Positions 16,548 to 25,656 of a DNA stretch of 40,729 bases are shown here, in pieces. The notes below the pieces were generated by a model. The model saw nothing but the letters and a program-made list of their open reading frames with translations, had not been told where the DNA came from and did not search any database. The stretch is taken from contig JAZTWX010000005.1 in the NCBI GenBank assembly GCA_045636125.1, positions 1 to 40,729 of the forward strand, in the 5' to 3' direction. The stretch is from HGM04593 sp045636125. GTDB taxonomy: Bacteria; Bacteroidota; Bacteroidia; Bacteroidales; Bacteroidaceae. Position 1 is the first letter of the stretch. Each line of letters begins with the position of its first letter. The position numbers and the translations under genes were made by a program.

Positions 16548-19500
16548 TGTTCGTTCTGTTTTTCGCGTTCGGTTGAAATGTAGCTGTACATTGCGGGTAC
16601 AATATACATTGTGAGAATTGTTGAAACGAGCATACCGCCCACCACGGCTGTACCCATTGCTATACGCTGGTTGGCACCCTCGCCGCTGGCAAAGGTAAGG
16701 GGCAGGAGTCCCAGGATGGTTGATACGCTGGTCATTAGAATGGGGCGCAAGCGCTGCAACGACGCGCTCTTTATGGCGCTCATCTTCTCCTCGCCAGCCT
16801 CCTGTTTCTGGTTGGCAAACTCCACAATGAGAATACCGTTCTTTGCCACAAGGCCAATGAGCATAATTATACCAATCTGGCTGAAGAGGTTCATTGTAAT
16901 TCCGTTGAAATACATAAACACAAGCGCTCCTGCAATGGCAAGGGGCACGGTGAGCATAATTATGAGCGGGTCTTTGAAACTCTCGAACTGTGCGGCCAGA
17001 ATAAGGTATATGAGCACAAGGGCAAGGATGAAGGCGAACATGAGGCTCGAAGAGCTCTCGCGGTACTCTTTCGAATCACCCACAAGCGCTGTGCGGAAGG
17101 TGTCGTCGAGCACCTCTTCGGCAATCTTGTCCATCTCGTCGAGTCCCTCGCCAATGGTCTTGCCCTCGGCAAGGCCGGCCGAAATTGTGGCCGAAAGGAA
17201 ACGGTTGTAGTGGTAGAGCTTGGGCGGTGCAACCGACTCGACGAACTCCACGAGGTTGTCGAACTGAATCATCTCTCCCTTGTCGCTGCGTATGTAGAGC
17301 GACTTTATGTTCGACGGGGTGTTGCGCTGCTGGCGGTTGATCTGGCCTATAATCTCGTACTGTTTTCCGTTCATATAGAAATATCCCATACGCTGTCCGC
17401 TGAGGCCATATTGCAGTGCCTCGGCAACGTCGCGCACGCTAGCTCCAAGAATACCGGCCTTGTCGCGGTTGATGTTAACGCGCACCTCGGGGCTGCTCAC
17501 CTTGAGGTCGACGTCGGCCATCTGGAATATGGGGTTATCGTGTACGCGAGAGAGGAATTCGGGGAGCACTTTCTCGAGTTTTTCAATGCTCATTGCCTGC
17601 AGCACGTACTGCACGGGCATACTTCCGCGGCGGCCACCGAACGACGACTGCTGCTGCACAAAGGCGCGCGCCTTTGTCTTTGAGCTTACTGCTTTTGTGA
17701 GTTTTGCGGCTACATCCATCTGCGAGTAGTCGCGCTCCGAAAGGTCTTTGAGCGTGATGCGTATGTTACCGCTTCCGCTCGATACGCGGGCTGTAACCGA
17801 CTGTGCGTCGGGTACAATGGAGTCGACAAGCTGGTTAATCTCCTCGGTGTAGTCGCGCATAAGTTCGTAGCTTGCGCCCTCGGCTCCGCGGGTGGTGATG
17901 GTAATTTGCGAACGGTCTTCGAGCGGTGCCATCTCGGCGGGGATATTGTTCCACAGCACGGCAATGAGCACGAATGTTATAACTGTAACTGGAATTGCCC
18001 ACGCGCGTTTGCCCAGGAACAACACAAGCGACTTTTCGTACAGGTTGTTGAGGCCTGCAAAGAAGGGTTCGGTCTTTTTGTAGAAGGCATTCTGCTCCTT
18101 GCGTCTCTTGAGAATTTTTGTGGCGAGCATAGGGGTGAATGTGAGGGCGGCGAACGATGAAATTATCACCGAACCGGCAACCACAAAGCTGAACTCCCTG
18201 AAAAGGCGGCCGCTGGTGCCCTCCATAAAGACAATGGGCAGGAACACGGCTACGAGTGTTACGGTGGTTGAAATTACGGCAAAGAAAATCTCTTTCGAAC
18301 CCTCGATACCGGCTTTCAACGGGCGCATACCCTGCTCAATGCGAATGTAGATATTCTCGGTCATTACAATGGCGTCGTCCACTACAAGACCCACCGAAAG
18401 TACCACGGCAAGCATTGTGAGCACGTTTATGGAGAAGCCGGCAACGTACATAACAAAGAATGCTCCAATGAGCGACACGGGTATCACAATACAGGGGATG
18501 AGCGTTACACGCCAGTCGCGCAAGAAGAGGAAAATGATTATGATTACAAGGATAAAGGCCTCGTATACGGTGTTCTTTACCTCGTCGATTGATGCGCGTA
18601 TGAACTTTGTGTTGTCGAATCCGTAAGAGTATTTCACATCCTCGGGGAGGTCTTTTTCCATACTCTTCATACGGTCGTACACAGCGTCGGCAATCTCAAT
18701 GTGGTTGGCTCCCGGCTGCGGGATAACGGCTACACCCACCATAGGCACGCCGTTCATCTTCATATAGCTTTTGAGGTCGGCAGGGCCAAGCTCGGCGTGT
18801 CCTATGTCGCTCACGCGCACCACGTTGCCGTTCTGCTCTTTAAGTATGATGTTGTTGAACTCTTTGGCGGTGTGCATCTGTCCCATTGTGCGCAGGGTAA
18901 GTTCCACGGTGTTACCCTCGATGCTACCCGACGGCAGCTCCACGTTCTCGCTGGTTACCGCGTTTTTAACATCCACAGGGGTGATGCCGTAGGCTGCCAT
19001 CTTCACGGGGTCGAGCCACAGGCGCATAGAATAGCGCTTCTCTCCCCAAATGGTAACGCTGCTCACGTTGGCAATTGTCTGCAACTGCTCTTTCACGGTG
19101 AGGTCGGCAATCTCGCTCAGCTCAAGGAGTGAACGGCTCTCGCTCTGTATTGCCACCATAAGGATGGGGGTTGCGTCGGCATCGGCTTTCGACACGGTGG
19201 GTGGGTCGCAGTCGCGCGGCAGGTAACGCTGGGCACGCGATACTTTGTCGCGCACGTCGTTGGCTGCCGTTTCAAGGTCCACCGAAAGTTCGAATTCCAC
19301 TGTTATGCGGCACTGTCCCTGCTGGCTCACACTCGAGAGTGAGCGTATGCCCGGGATACCGTTGATGTTCTGCTCAAGGGGCTCGGTTATCTGGTTCTCA
19401 ATAACGTCGGCATTTGCTCCTGCGTAGCTGCAGGTAACCGAGATTATGGGGTTGTCGACCGACGGGTACTCTCTCACTCCCAGTGTGTTATAGCCAATGA

Positions 19501-19576
19501 GGCCAAAGAGAATGATGATGATGGTGAGCACCGTCGCAAGCACCGGCCTGCGTATGCTTAATTCCGAAATATTCAT
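16544..19576 (-). CDS. RND (HAE1-type) inner membrane efflux pump
   Basis: This proton-driven inner membrane transporter exports drugs or other amphiphiles through the TolC-like partner. The 1010-residue protein has a first transmembrane helix at about 10-30, a large periplasmic loop, a helix cluster at about 337-540, a second periplasmic loop and a final cluster at about 850-1000. The proton-relay Asp pair is present in GLVVDDAIV (D400, D401), which marks the HAE-1 multidrug group rather than the metal-exporting group. It follows the adaptor gene by 21 bases and overlaps the outer membrane gene. No dedicated regulator is adjacent. Confidence 0.93.
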   Translation of the reverse strand: MNISELSIRRPVLATVLTIIIILFGLIGYNTLGVREYPSVDNPIISVTCSYAGANADVIENQITEPLEQNINGIPGIRSLSSVSQQGQCRITVEFELSVDLETAANDVRDKVSRAQRYLPRDCDPPTVSKADADATPILMVAIQSESRSLLELSEIADLTVKEQLQTIANVSSVTIWGEKRYSMRLWLDPVKMAAYGITPVDVKNAVTSENVELPSGSIEGNTVELTLRTMGQMHTAKEFNNIILKEQNGNVVRVSDIGHAELGPADLKSYMKMNGVPMVGVAVIPQPGANHIEIADAVYDRMKSMEKDLPEDVKYSYGFDNTKFIRASIDEVKNTVYEAFILVIIIIFLFLRDWRVTLIPCIVIPVSLIGAFFVMYVAGFSINVLTMLAVVLSVGLVVDDAIVMTENIYIRIEQGMRPLKAGIEGSKEIFFAVISTTVTLVAVFLPIVFMEGTSGRLFREFSFVVAGSVIISSFAALTFTPMLATKILKRRKEQNAFYKKTEPFFAGLNNLYEKSLVLFLGKRAWAIPVTVITFVLIAVLWNNIPAEMAPLEDRSQITITTRGAEGASYELMRDYTEEINQLVDSIVPDAQSVTARVSSGSGNIRITLKDLSERDYSQMDVAAKLTKAVSSKTKARAFVQQQSSFGGRRGSMPVQYVLQAMSIEKLEKVLPEFLSRVHDNPIFQMADVDLKVSSPEVRVNINRDKAGILGASVRDVAEALQYGLSGQRMGYFYMNGKQYEIIGQINRQQRNTPSNIKSLYIRSDKGEMIQFDNLVEFVESVAPPKLYHYNRFLSATISAGLAEGKTIGEGLDEMDKIAEEVLDDTFRTALVGDSKEYRESSSSLMFAFILALVLIYLILAAQFESFKDPLIIMLTVPLAIAGALVFMYFNGITMNLFSQIGIIMLIGLVAKNGILIVEFANQKQEAGEEKMSAIKSASLQRLRPILMTSVSTILGLLPLTFASGEGANQRIAMGTAVVGGMLVSTILTMYIVPAMYSYISTEREKQNEQ

Positions 19577-19597
19577 AGTTCTTTGCGGCTCTTGAGG

Positions 19598-20674
19598 TTA
19601 GTCGATGCTTGTGATTGTAACTGCCGTTCCTTTACGCAACTGCAATGTTCCCGATGTGAGGATGGTGTCGCCCGGTTGCAAGCCTTGCAGAATCTGAACC
19701 TCGTCGGCAGTGCGTATACCTATGGTAACGGCCACGGGCTCGGCTTTTCCGCCGCGGCACACAAAGACTTTGTTTATTCCCATTTCGGGCACAATGGCCT
19801 CCGAGGGGATTGCAATTGCGTCGTGTATCTCCTTTTGTTTCAGGCGAATGTCGGCGTAAAGTCCCGAAAATAGCTCGCGGCTCTCATTGGGGTAGATGGC
19901 GCGCACGGCGAGTGTGTGGGTCTCTGTGTCGAGGCTCGACTCGGTTGCATATACCTTTGCGTTGAAGGGTTGCAGCTTGCCGTCGACCTTGAACTCGAGG
20001 TTTGTGCCTTTCTTTATGTCGCCGGCGTAACGCTCGGGAACCGAAAATTCCACTTTAATGGGGGTTACGTTTGTGAGGCGGGCAACCACTGTGCTGCCCG
20101 ATGCAAAAGCTCCCACGCTCACCTGTCGCAAACCAATTGTTCCGTCGAAGGGAGCGCGCAACTCGGTCATTCTTATTTCTGCCTTCACCTTTTCAATGTC
20201 GGCGTTGAGGGTTGCAAGCTCAGTCTTTACCTGCTCATAGGCCTCCTTGCTCACAGCGTCGCGCTGCAAGAGTGCATTCTGGCGGTACACGCGGTCCTCG
20301 GCAAGGGGAATCTGCGCCTCCAGGCGTTTGAGCTGCGCCTGCAGGTGGCTGTCGTTCACCTTTGCAAGCAGGTCGCCTTTTTTAACGTCGCTGCCCTCGG
20401 TGAAGAATATATCGGTGATTTTTCCCGATGTCTCGAACGATAGCTCAACCTCTTCGTTGGGTACGAGACGGCCTGTGATGGGAATCTCGTCGGTAAGGAG
20501 GTGGGGCTTTACAATTTTTGCGCTCACGCTCAATGCCTTGCGCTCAAATTTCTTGGGTTGTGCGTCAACCTGGCTCAACTCTTTGTTCTCGTGCGGGGTA
20601 AGTGCGTAGAATCCCCACGCTCCGAGTGCTACTGCAAGGGCTGCAATAAGCCCCCATTTTAGTTTCTTGTTCAT
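19598..20674 (-). CDS. RND efflux periplasmic adaptor (membrane fusion protein)
   Basis: This adaptor links the RND pump to the TolC-family channel. The 358-residue protein has one N-terminal membrane segment (about 7-26), a barrel/lipoyl half motif (about 75-115, with VKKGDLLAKVND), an alpha hairpin (about 112-170), the second lipoyl half (about 172-200, LRAPFDGTIGLRQVSVG) and C-terminal beta domains. It is the first gene of the three-gene efflux operon. A perfect -7 box (TACCTTTG, minus strand 20735-20742) lies 61 bases upstream but lacks a good -33 element. Confidence 0.92.
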   Translation of the reverse strand: MNKKLKWGLIAALAVALGAWGFYALTPHENKELSQVDAQPKKFERKALSVSAKIVKPHLLTDEIPITGRLVPNEEVELSFETSGKITDIFFTEGSDVKKGDLLAKVNDSHLQAQLKRLEAQIPLAEDRVYRQNALLQRDAVSKEAYEQVKTELATLNADIEKVKAEIRMTELRAPFDGTIGLRQVSVGAFASGSTVVARLTNVTPIKVEFSVPERYAGDIKKGTNLEFKVDGKLQPFNAKVYATESSLDTETHTLAVRAIYPNESRELFSGLYADIRLKQKEIHDAIAIPSEAIVPEMGINKVFVCRGGKAEPVAVTIGIRTADEVQILQGLQPGDTILTSGTLQLRKGTAVTITSID

Positions 20675-20712
20675 ATTCTTTTTTTGTTTTGTGTTGGCTT
20701 TTTCTGTGTAAA

Positions 20713-20742
20713 GGTCTCGTTACCGAGTTAACCTCAAAGGTA
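20713..20742 (-). promoter_or_regulatory. -7 box and small inverted repeat upstream of the efflux operon
   Basis: The minus strand reads TACCTTTG at 20742-20735, a perfect TAnnTTTG box, although no TTTG lies 19-21 bases upstream. Just downstream, around the expected start point, GGT-CTCG-TTAC-CGAG-TTA-ACC (20713-20733) forms an interrupted inverted repeat. This could be a repressor site or a 5' hairpin. Both readings are tentative. Confidence 0.35.
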
Positions 20743-20843
20743 TAAAAATGTTACAAAAACGCAGCTGCTTAAATTAATTTTAACATAATTTTTATATATA
20801 ATATTATAGCATTACCTTTCTTTTTAATTAAAGGCACTGAATA

Positions 20844-20875
20844 ATTGTATATGATTTTACTTTTTCGTATCTTCG
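20844..20875 (+). promoter_or_regulatory. Promoter of the efp operon
   Basis: ATTG (20844-20847), a 20-base spacer and TATCTTCG (20868-20875) match the Bacteroidota promoter with the TTCG variant of the -7 box. The predicted start near 20882 leaves a leader of about 59 bases before efp. Confidence 0.6.
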
Positions 20876-20940
20876 CGCAGCAAAGCCGCAAAGTGTGGCG
20901 GTACTCATTGGAATTATATTAACAAAAAACAGATAGAATT

Positions 20941-21507
20941 ATGATTAATGCACAGGACATTAAAATCGGAACAGCTATCCGCATGGATGGCAAGTTGTAT
21001 TTTTGCATAGACTTTTTGCACGTTAAGCCCGGTAAAGGTAATACCTTTATGCGTACAAAGCTCAAAGACGTTGTAGACGGTTATGTATTGGAGCGCCGTT
21101 TCAACATCGGTGAGAAATTGGAGGATGTACGCGTTGAGCGTCGCGAGTTCCAGTATCTCTATCAGGAGGGTGAGGACTACATCTTCATGAACAACGAGAC
21201 ATATGAGCAGGTTCCCCTTTCGGCCGACCAGATCAACGGTGTTGCTTACATGAAAGAGGGTATGAACCTTGAGGTTGTTACCGATGCTTCTACCGAAACA
21301 ATCCTTTTCGCCGATATGCCCGTTAAGGTTGTTCTCGCTGTTACTTACACCGAGCCCGGTCTTAAGGGTGACACTGCAACAAACACCACAAAACCCGCTA
21401 CAGTGGAGACTGGTGCCGAGGTTCGCGTTCCTCTCTTCATCAACGAGGGCGAGCTCATTGAAATTGACACACGCGACGGCTCTTATCAAGGTCGTGTAAA
21501 AGCTTAA
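20941..21507 (+). CDS. efp: Translation elongation factor P
   Basis: EF-P binds ribosomes stalled on polyproline stretches and stimulates peptide bond formation. The 188-residue product has the normal length and the three-domain EF-P layout. The tip loop VKPGKGNTF carries Lys32 at the position that is modified in many bacteria, and TRDGSYQGRVKA ends the C-terminal OB domain as expected. It is the first gene of a plus-strand run through lpxH, with its own promoter. A tandem stop (TAATAA) ends it and the glycosyltransferase begins 4 bases later. No modification enzyme is in the window. Confidence 0.96.
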   Translation: MINAQDIKIGTAIRMDGKLYFCIDFLHVKPGKGNTFMRTKLKDVVDGYVLERRFNIGEKLEDVRVERREFQYLYQEGEDYIFMNNETYEQVPLSADQINGVAYMKEGMNLEVVTDASTETILFADMPVKVVLAVTYTEPGLKGDTATNTTKPATVETGAEVRVPLFINEGELIEIDTRDGSYQGRVKA

Positions 21508-21511
21508 TAAG

Positions 21512-22507
21512 TTGTTATACTCTATAATAGTCCCGGTATATGACAGGCCCGACGAGATAAACAAATTGCTCGAAAGCTTGTCGGCTCAGACGGTAAAACC
21601 ATTTGAGTTGGTGATTGTAGAGGATGGCTCAAAAGAACGATGCGATCATTTGCTTGGTCGCTATCGTTCTTTTTTTACTATCCACTATTTCTTCAAGGAG
21701 AATGAGGGGCGCAGCGTTGCACGCAACTATGGTATGGAACGTGCAACGGGCGACTATCTGCTTTTCTTCGACTCCGATGTAATTCTGCCTCCCGCCTATT
21801 TTGAAAATCTCGAGCGGGCAATGGCTGCCGGCTATTGCGACTGCTTCGGTGGCCCCGATGCCGCTGACGACTCTTTCTCGCCCATGCAGAAGGCTGTGAG
21901 CCACTCGATGACCTCTTTCTGGACCACAGGCGGCATACGCGGTGGTAAGGTGGTTATGGAAAAGTTCTGCCCCCGCACCTTCAATATGGGTTTTTCGAAG
22001 GAGGTGTACAAGGCTGTGGGCGGTTTCAACGATATGCTGGGCGAAGATATTGACCTGAGCCTGAGGATACGCAAGGCTGGTTTCGAGGTGCGTCTCATAC
22101 GCGAGGTTTTTGTTTACCACAAACGCCGCATCGACTTTGGACGCTTCTTCAAGCAGGTGAACAATTTCGGGCAGGCGCGCATATGGCTGCAGCTCATTCA
22201 CCCGGGTTCTATGAAGATAGTCCACACTCTGCCGGCGCTTATGCTCGTTGCAGGGCTGTTGCTGCTTGTGGCGGCCTTCTTCTTCCCGTGGCTGTTGCTG
22301 TTGCCTTTGCTCTATGCGATGCTCATTTTCTTCGACTCGCTTGCAAAGAACCGCAGTGTCAAGGTGGCAGCCCTCTCTGTTGCAGCTGCTGCGGTGCAGA
22401 TAAGCGGCTATGGCAGTGGGTTCCTGAAGGCTTTCTGGTGCAAGATGGTGCTGCGTCGCCCGCTGGAGACAAAGCGAACGTTGATAAATCTTATGAACCG
22501 TGGTTAG
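21512..22507 (+). CDS. Family 2 glycosyltransferase, membrane-associated, TTG start
   Basis: This enzyme should transfer a sugar from a nucleotide sugar to a lipid or cell-surface acceptor at the inner membrane. The 331-residue product has a GT-A fold domain (1-215) with SIIVPVYDRP at 4-13, VEDGS at 36-40, the metal-binding FFDSD motif at 85-89 and the acid motif GED (177-179). Two hydrophobic segments follow (about 236-276 and 283-303). Translation must start at TTG (21512), because the conserved first beta strand begins immediately after it and no ATG or GTG lies nearby. It is 4 bases after efp and 6 bases before radC. Acceptor and sugar are unknown; the lpxH gene downstream fits a cell-envelope role but does not prove one. 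Confidence 0.88.
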   Translation: MLYSIIVPVYDRPDEINKLLESLSAQTVKPFELVIVEDGSKERCDHLLGRYRSFFTIHYFFKENEGRSVARNYGMERATGDYLLFFDSDVILPPAYFENLERAMAAGYCDCFGGPDAADDSFSPMQKAVSHSMTSFWTTGGIRGGKVVMEKFCPRTFNMGFSKEVYKAVGGFNDMLGEDIDLSLRIRKAGFEVRLIREVFVYHKRRIDFGRFFKQVNNFGQARIWLQLIHPGSMKIVHTLPALMLVAGLLLLVAAFFFPWLLLLPLLYAMLIFFDSLAKNRSVKVAALSVAAAAVQISGYGSGFLKAFWCKMVLRRPLETKRTLINLMNRG

Positions 22508-22513
22508 TGTTAT

Positions 22514-23209
22514 ATGGGAAGCAAGGCAAGACAAAGCATAAAAGAGTGGCCCGAGGATGAGCGCCCGCGTGAGAAGGTGCTGCGCAGCGGCGTGAGCGCG
22601 CTCAGCAAGTCGGAACTTTTGGCAATACTCATAGGGTCGGGTAACGCCGAGGAATCGGCTGTGGAACTTATGAAAAAGGTGCTTGCGTCGTGTGGCGACA
22701 GCATAGCCGAGCTTGCAAAGCTCTCGGTGGACGATTTGTGCCAGTTCAAGGGAATAGGCCCGGCAAAGGCAATAACCATTGTGGCGGCTTGTGAGCTGTG
22801 GAAACGCCGTCGCATAGATGAGAATATGGAGCAGCCGTGCATAAAATGTTCGGCCGACCTGTATGACTATTTCTACCCCATAATGTGCGACCTTCCCGTG
22901 GAGGAGTGCTATGTACTTCTGCTCAACAATATGAACCGCGTGATAGACCACGTGAGAATAAGCAGCGGTGGAATAACAGCGTCGGCAGTGGATATTCGCC
23001 TTGTAATGCGCGAGGCGCTGATAAAACGCGCAACGGGCATTGCCTTGTGCCACAACCACCCGTCGGGCAACACAAAGCCCAGCCGTGAGGACGATAACAT
23101 AACAATGTCGGTGAGCGCTGCGTGCAAAATAATGAAGATAAGGTTCCTCGACCACCTGGTGTTTACCACGCGAGGATATTTCAGCTATAACGAAGAGCAA
23201 CGATTGTAA
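22514..23209 (+). CDS. radC: RadC/JAB-domain protein
   Basis: The 231-residue length is typical of RadC. It has a UPF0758 N-terminal region, a helix-hairpin-helix segment (FKGIGPAKAITI, about 78-89) and a C-terminal JAB/MPN domain with an intact metal motif: H180-x-H182-P-S-G and D193. RadC was named for a radiation phenotype later assigned elsewhere, and its biochemical role is unsettled, so only a DNA-related metalloprotein-like fold is claimed. It is in the middle of the efp-lpxH run, 11 bases before the DUF59 gene. Confidence 0.94.
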   Translation: MGSKARQSIKEWPEDERPREKVLRSGVSALSKSELLAILIGSGNAEESAVELMKKVLASCGDSIAELAKLSVDDLCQFKGIGPAKAITIVAACELWKRRRIDENMEQPCIKCSADLYDYFYPIMCDLPVEECYVLLLNNMNRVIDHVRISSGGITASAVDIRLVMREALIKRATGIALCHNHPSGNTKPSREDDNITMSVSAACKIMKIRFLDHLVFTTRGYFSYNEEQRL

Positions 23210-23220
23210 AATTTTTGTTT

Positions 23221-23532
23221 ATGGATAAATTGGAACTTGAACAGAAAATAGTGGAGATGATAAAAACGGTGTACGACCCCGAAATACCCGTTAACATATA
23301 CGATCTTGGCCTTATTTACCGCATTGAGGTAAAAGAGGATATGTCGGTTGACATTGATATGACGCTCACTGCTCCCAATTGCCCTGCTGCCGACTTTATG
23401 CTCGAGGATGTGAAGCAAAAGGTTGAGAGCATCAACGGCATTGGTGCCGTGAACCTGCAGCTTGTCTTTGAACCCGAGTGGTCGCAGGATCTTATGACCG
23501 AGGAGGCAAAACTGGAACTTGGTTTTTTGTAA
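23221..23532 (+). CDS. MIP18/DUF59 family iron-sulfur assembly protein
   Basis: The 103-residue protein is a stand-alone DUF59 (SufT/PaaD-like) domain. It has DPEIPVNIYDLGLIY near residues 19-33 and the LTAPNCPAADFM segment with the conserved cysteine. Family members help mature iron-sulfur proteins in the cytoplasm. An in-frame TTG two codons upstream (23215) could also start translation, but the ATG at 23221 fits family N-termini better. It lies 11 bases after radC and 14 bases before lpxH. No suf operon is in this window. Confidence 0.9.
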   Translation: MDKLELEQKIVEMIKTVYDPEIPVNIYDLGLIYRIEVKEDMSVDIDMTLTAPNCPAADFMLEDVKQKVESINGIGAVNLQLVFEPEWSQDLMTEEAKLELGFL

Positions 23533-23546
23533 AGAATAAAAAGGCT

Positions 23547-24308
23547 ATGAAAAAGATATATTTCCTCTCCGACGCGCATTTGGGCTCTTGGGCTATTGAG
23601 CATAGTCGCACGCACGAGCGCCGCCTGGTGTCGTTCCTCGACCAGATAAAGGATAACGCTGCTGCGGTGTATATGCTGGGCGATATGTTCGACTTCTGGT
23701 ACGAATACCGCTATACTGTGCCCAAGGGTTTCACCCGTTTCTTGGGAAAGGTTTCGGAGCTTACCGATCGTGGGGTGGAGGTGCATCTTTTTACCGGCAA
23801 CCACGACCTTTGGTGCCGCGACTATTTCGAAAAGGAGTGTGGCGTAATTCTCCACCGCAAGCCTTGCCTTGTTGAATTGTACGGCAAGGAGTTTTTCCTT
23901 GCTCACGGCGACGAGTTTTCAAAAGATAAACTCTTCTTGCTGATGCGCCGTCTGTTTCATAGCCGCATTGCGCAGTTCTGCTTTTCGGCATTGCACCCCC
24001 GTTGGAGCTTGTGGATGGGTAACAGCTGGGCTCGCCACAGCATGATAAAGCATAAGGTGAAGGGCGACACGCCTTTCCTGGGTGCCGACAATGAATTCTG
24101 CGTGCAGTTTGCAAAGGAGTATCTTGTGGGGCATCCGTCGGTCGATTGTTTCATCTTCGGCCATCGTCATATCGACGAGGATCTTCCGCTCGATGGCTCG
24201 CGCTGCATCTTCCTGGGCGACTGGATCTCTTCTTTTGCCTATGTGGTTTTCGATGGCAAGAGTATTGAGCGCAAGTATTATGTTGAGGGTGAGAGCCGCG
24301 ATATATAA
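23547..24308 (+). CDS. lpxH: UDP-2,3-diacylglucosamine diphosphatase (LpxH-like)
   Basis: The enzyme hydrolyses UDP-2,3-diacylglucosamine to lipid X and UMP in lipid A synthesis, at the cytoplasmic face of the inner membrane. The 253-residue product is a calcineurin-like metallophosphoesterase with all metal motifs: SDAHLG (D9, H11), GDMFDFW (D46), GNHDLW (N85, H86), AHGDEFS (H120) and FGHRH (H206, H208). The frame is open further upstream, but the ATG at 23547 places the first motif at the usual distance from the N-terminus. It is last in the efp run and is followed by a terminator. LpxH is chosen over LpxI/LpxG by fold. Confidence 0.92.
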   Translation: MKKIYFLSDAHLGSWAIEHSRTHERRLVSFLDQIKDNAAAVYMLGDMFDFWYEYRYTVPKGFTRFLGKVSELTDRGVEVHLFTGNHDLWCRDYFEKECGVILHRKPCLVELYGKEFFLAHGDEFSKDKLFLLMRRLFHSRIAQFCFSALHPRWSLWMGNSWARHSMIKHKVKGDTPFLGADNEFCVQFAKEYLVGHPSVDCFIFGHRHIDEDLPLDGSRCIFLGDWISSFAYVVFDGKSIERKYYVEGESRDI

Positions 24309-24337
24309 TATAAGGTAAATATTTGTTTTTTTATAGT

Positions 24338-24368
24338 ATCCGAGGGGCGTTGCTCTTCGGATTTTTTT
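24338..24368 (+). terminator. Terminator of the efp-lpxH run
   Basis: ATCCGA (24338-24343) pairs with TCGGAT (24357-24362), with partial inner pairing. Seven Ts (24362-24368) follow. It lies 30 bases after the lpxH stop. Confidence 0.7.
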
Positions 24369-24376
24369 GCGACTGC

Positions 24377-24413
24377 AAAAAAACAACGACAGCCGAGGAG
24401 GCCTCGGCTGTCG
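24377..24413 (-). terminator. Terminator of pta-ackA
   Basis: Twelve-base perfect arms (24387-24398 and 24402-24413) enclose a 3-base loop. On the minus strand the stem is followed by a run of seven Us (complement of A24377-A24383). It lies 22 bases beyond the ackA stop. Confidence 0.85.
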
Positions 24414-24435
24414 TGTACTGTGTGTGAGAGAATAA

Positions 24436-25641
24436 TTATTTCATATTCTTGATAATCTCATATGTATCGCTTGCAATCATAAGCTCCTCGTCGGTGGGGA
24501 TGAGCAACACCTTCACCTTTGAAGAGGGAGTAGAGAGCACAGCCTCTTCGCCGCGTGTTACAGCGTTCTTCTCCTTGTCGAGCTCAACACCCATAAATTC
24601 AAGGCCGCTGAGAACAGACTCGCGGCAGTCGGCCTGGTTCTCGCCAACGCCTCCGGCGAAGATAATTACATCTACACCGCCCATAGCTGCTGCATACTCG
24701 CCAATGTATTTTTTAATGCGGTAGAAATACATTGTGTTTGCAAGCTCGGCGCGTTTGTTGCCGGCCTCGGCTGCTGCCTTAACCTCGCGCATATCGCTTG
24801 AAATGCCCGAAATACCTGCAACGCCCGATTTCTTGTTCAAAAGGTCGGAAAGGCCCTGTGCATCCAAGCCCATCTTGTCCATAATGAAGGGGATTGCTCC
24901 GGGATCGATGTCGCCGCTGCGTGTACCCATCATAAGGCCTGCGAGGGGTGTTAGTCCCATTGATGTATCGATGCTCTTGCCGTCTTTAACAGCTGCGCAA
25001 GAACCACCGTTGCCAATGTGGCAGGTGATGATTTTGCTGCCCTCTGCGGGGATGTTCAACATCTCCAACGCGCGCTTTGTGATGTAGCGGTGCGATGTTC
25101 CGTGGAAACCATAGCGACGAACGCCGTATTTCTCGTACAACTCGTAGGGAACGGCGTACATATAGGCGTAGTCGGGCATTGTCTGGTGGAAAGCTGTGTC
25201 GAACACACCAACCTGGGGCATGTTGGGGGCAACCTCTTTCACTGCGTTAACGCCCTTGAGGTTTGCGGGGTTGTGCAAGGGTGCAAGGTCGTTGCAGGCC
25301 TCGAAAGTTTCGAGAACCTCGTCGGTGAGCAGTGTCGAAGCGCTGAACTTCTCACCGCCGTGTACCATACGGTGGCCCACAGCGTCAATCTCCTCAATTG
25401 AACCCACAACACCATATTTGTCGCTGGTGAGGAGGTCGATGATGAGGCGCACGCCTGTTGTGTGCTCGGGGATAGCTGTCATAATGGTCTCTTTCTCGCC
25501 GTTGGGCAAAGAGAATTTTATGAACGAGCCTTCGAGACCAATCTTCTCAATACCACCCTTTGCAATTACCTCTTTTGTTTCAATGTTGAACAACTGGTAT
25601 TTGATTGATGAACTTCCGCAGTTCAAAACAAGTATTTTCAT
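24436..25641 (-). CDS. ackA: Acetate kinase
   Basis: AckA converts acetyl phosphate and ADP to acetate and ATP, the energy-yielding last step of acetate fermentation. The 401-residue length is standard. Signature motifs are LVLNCGSSSIKY (N7), HRMVHGG (R91), VFDTAFHQTMP (D148), GFHGTSHRYI (H180) and CHIGNGGSCAAVKDG (from 207). It follows pta by 15 bases in a two-gene operon with a strong terminator. The cytoplasmic enzyme works directly on the product of Pta. Confidence 0.97.
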   Translation of the reverse strand: MKILVLNCGSSSIKYQLFNIETKEVIAKGGIEKIGLEGSFIKFSLPNGEKETIMTAIPEHTTGVRLIIDLLTSDKYGVVGSIEEIDAVGHRMVHGGEKFSASTLLTDEVLETFEACNDLAPLHNPANLKGVNAVKEVAPNMPQVGVFDTAFHQTMPDYAYMYAVPYELYEKYGVRRYGFHGTSHRYITKRALEMLNIPAEGSKIITCHIGNGGSCAAVKDGKSIDTSMGLTPLAGLMMGTRSGDIDPGAIPFIMDKMGLDAQGLSDLLNKKSGVAGISGISSDMREVKAAAEAGNKRAELANTMYFYRIKKYIGEYAAAMGGVDVIIFAGGVGENQADCRESVLSGLEFMGVELDKEKNAVTRGEEAVLSTPSSKVKVLLIPTDEELMIASDTYEIIKNMK

Positions 25642-25656
25642 AGTTTTTCTTCTTTT

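Noticed and set aside
21629..23200. A 523-codon minus-strand open frame opposite the glycosyltransferase and radC
   Set aside because: Both plus-strand genes carry intact conserved motifs across the same bases. The antisense product is His/Ala/Cys-rich with no recognisable fold; it arises from codon bias.
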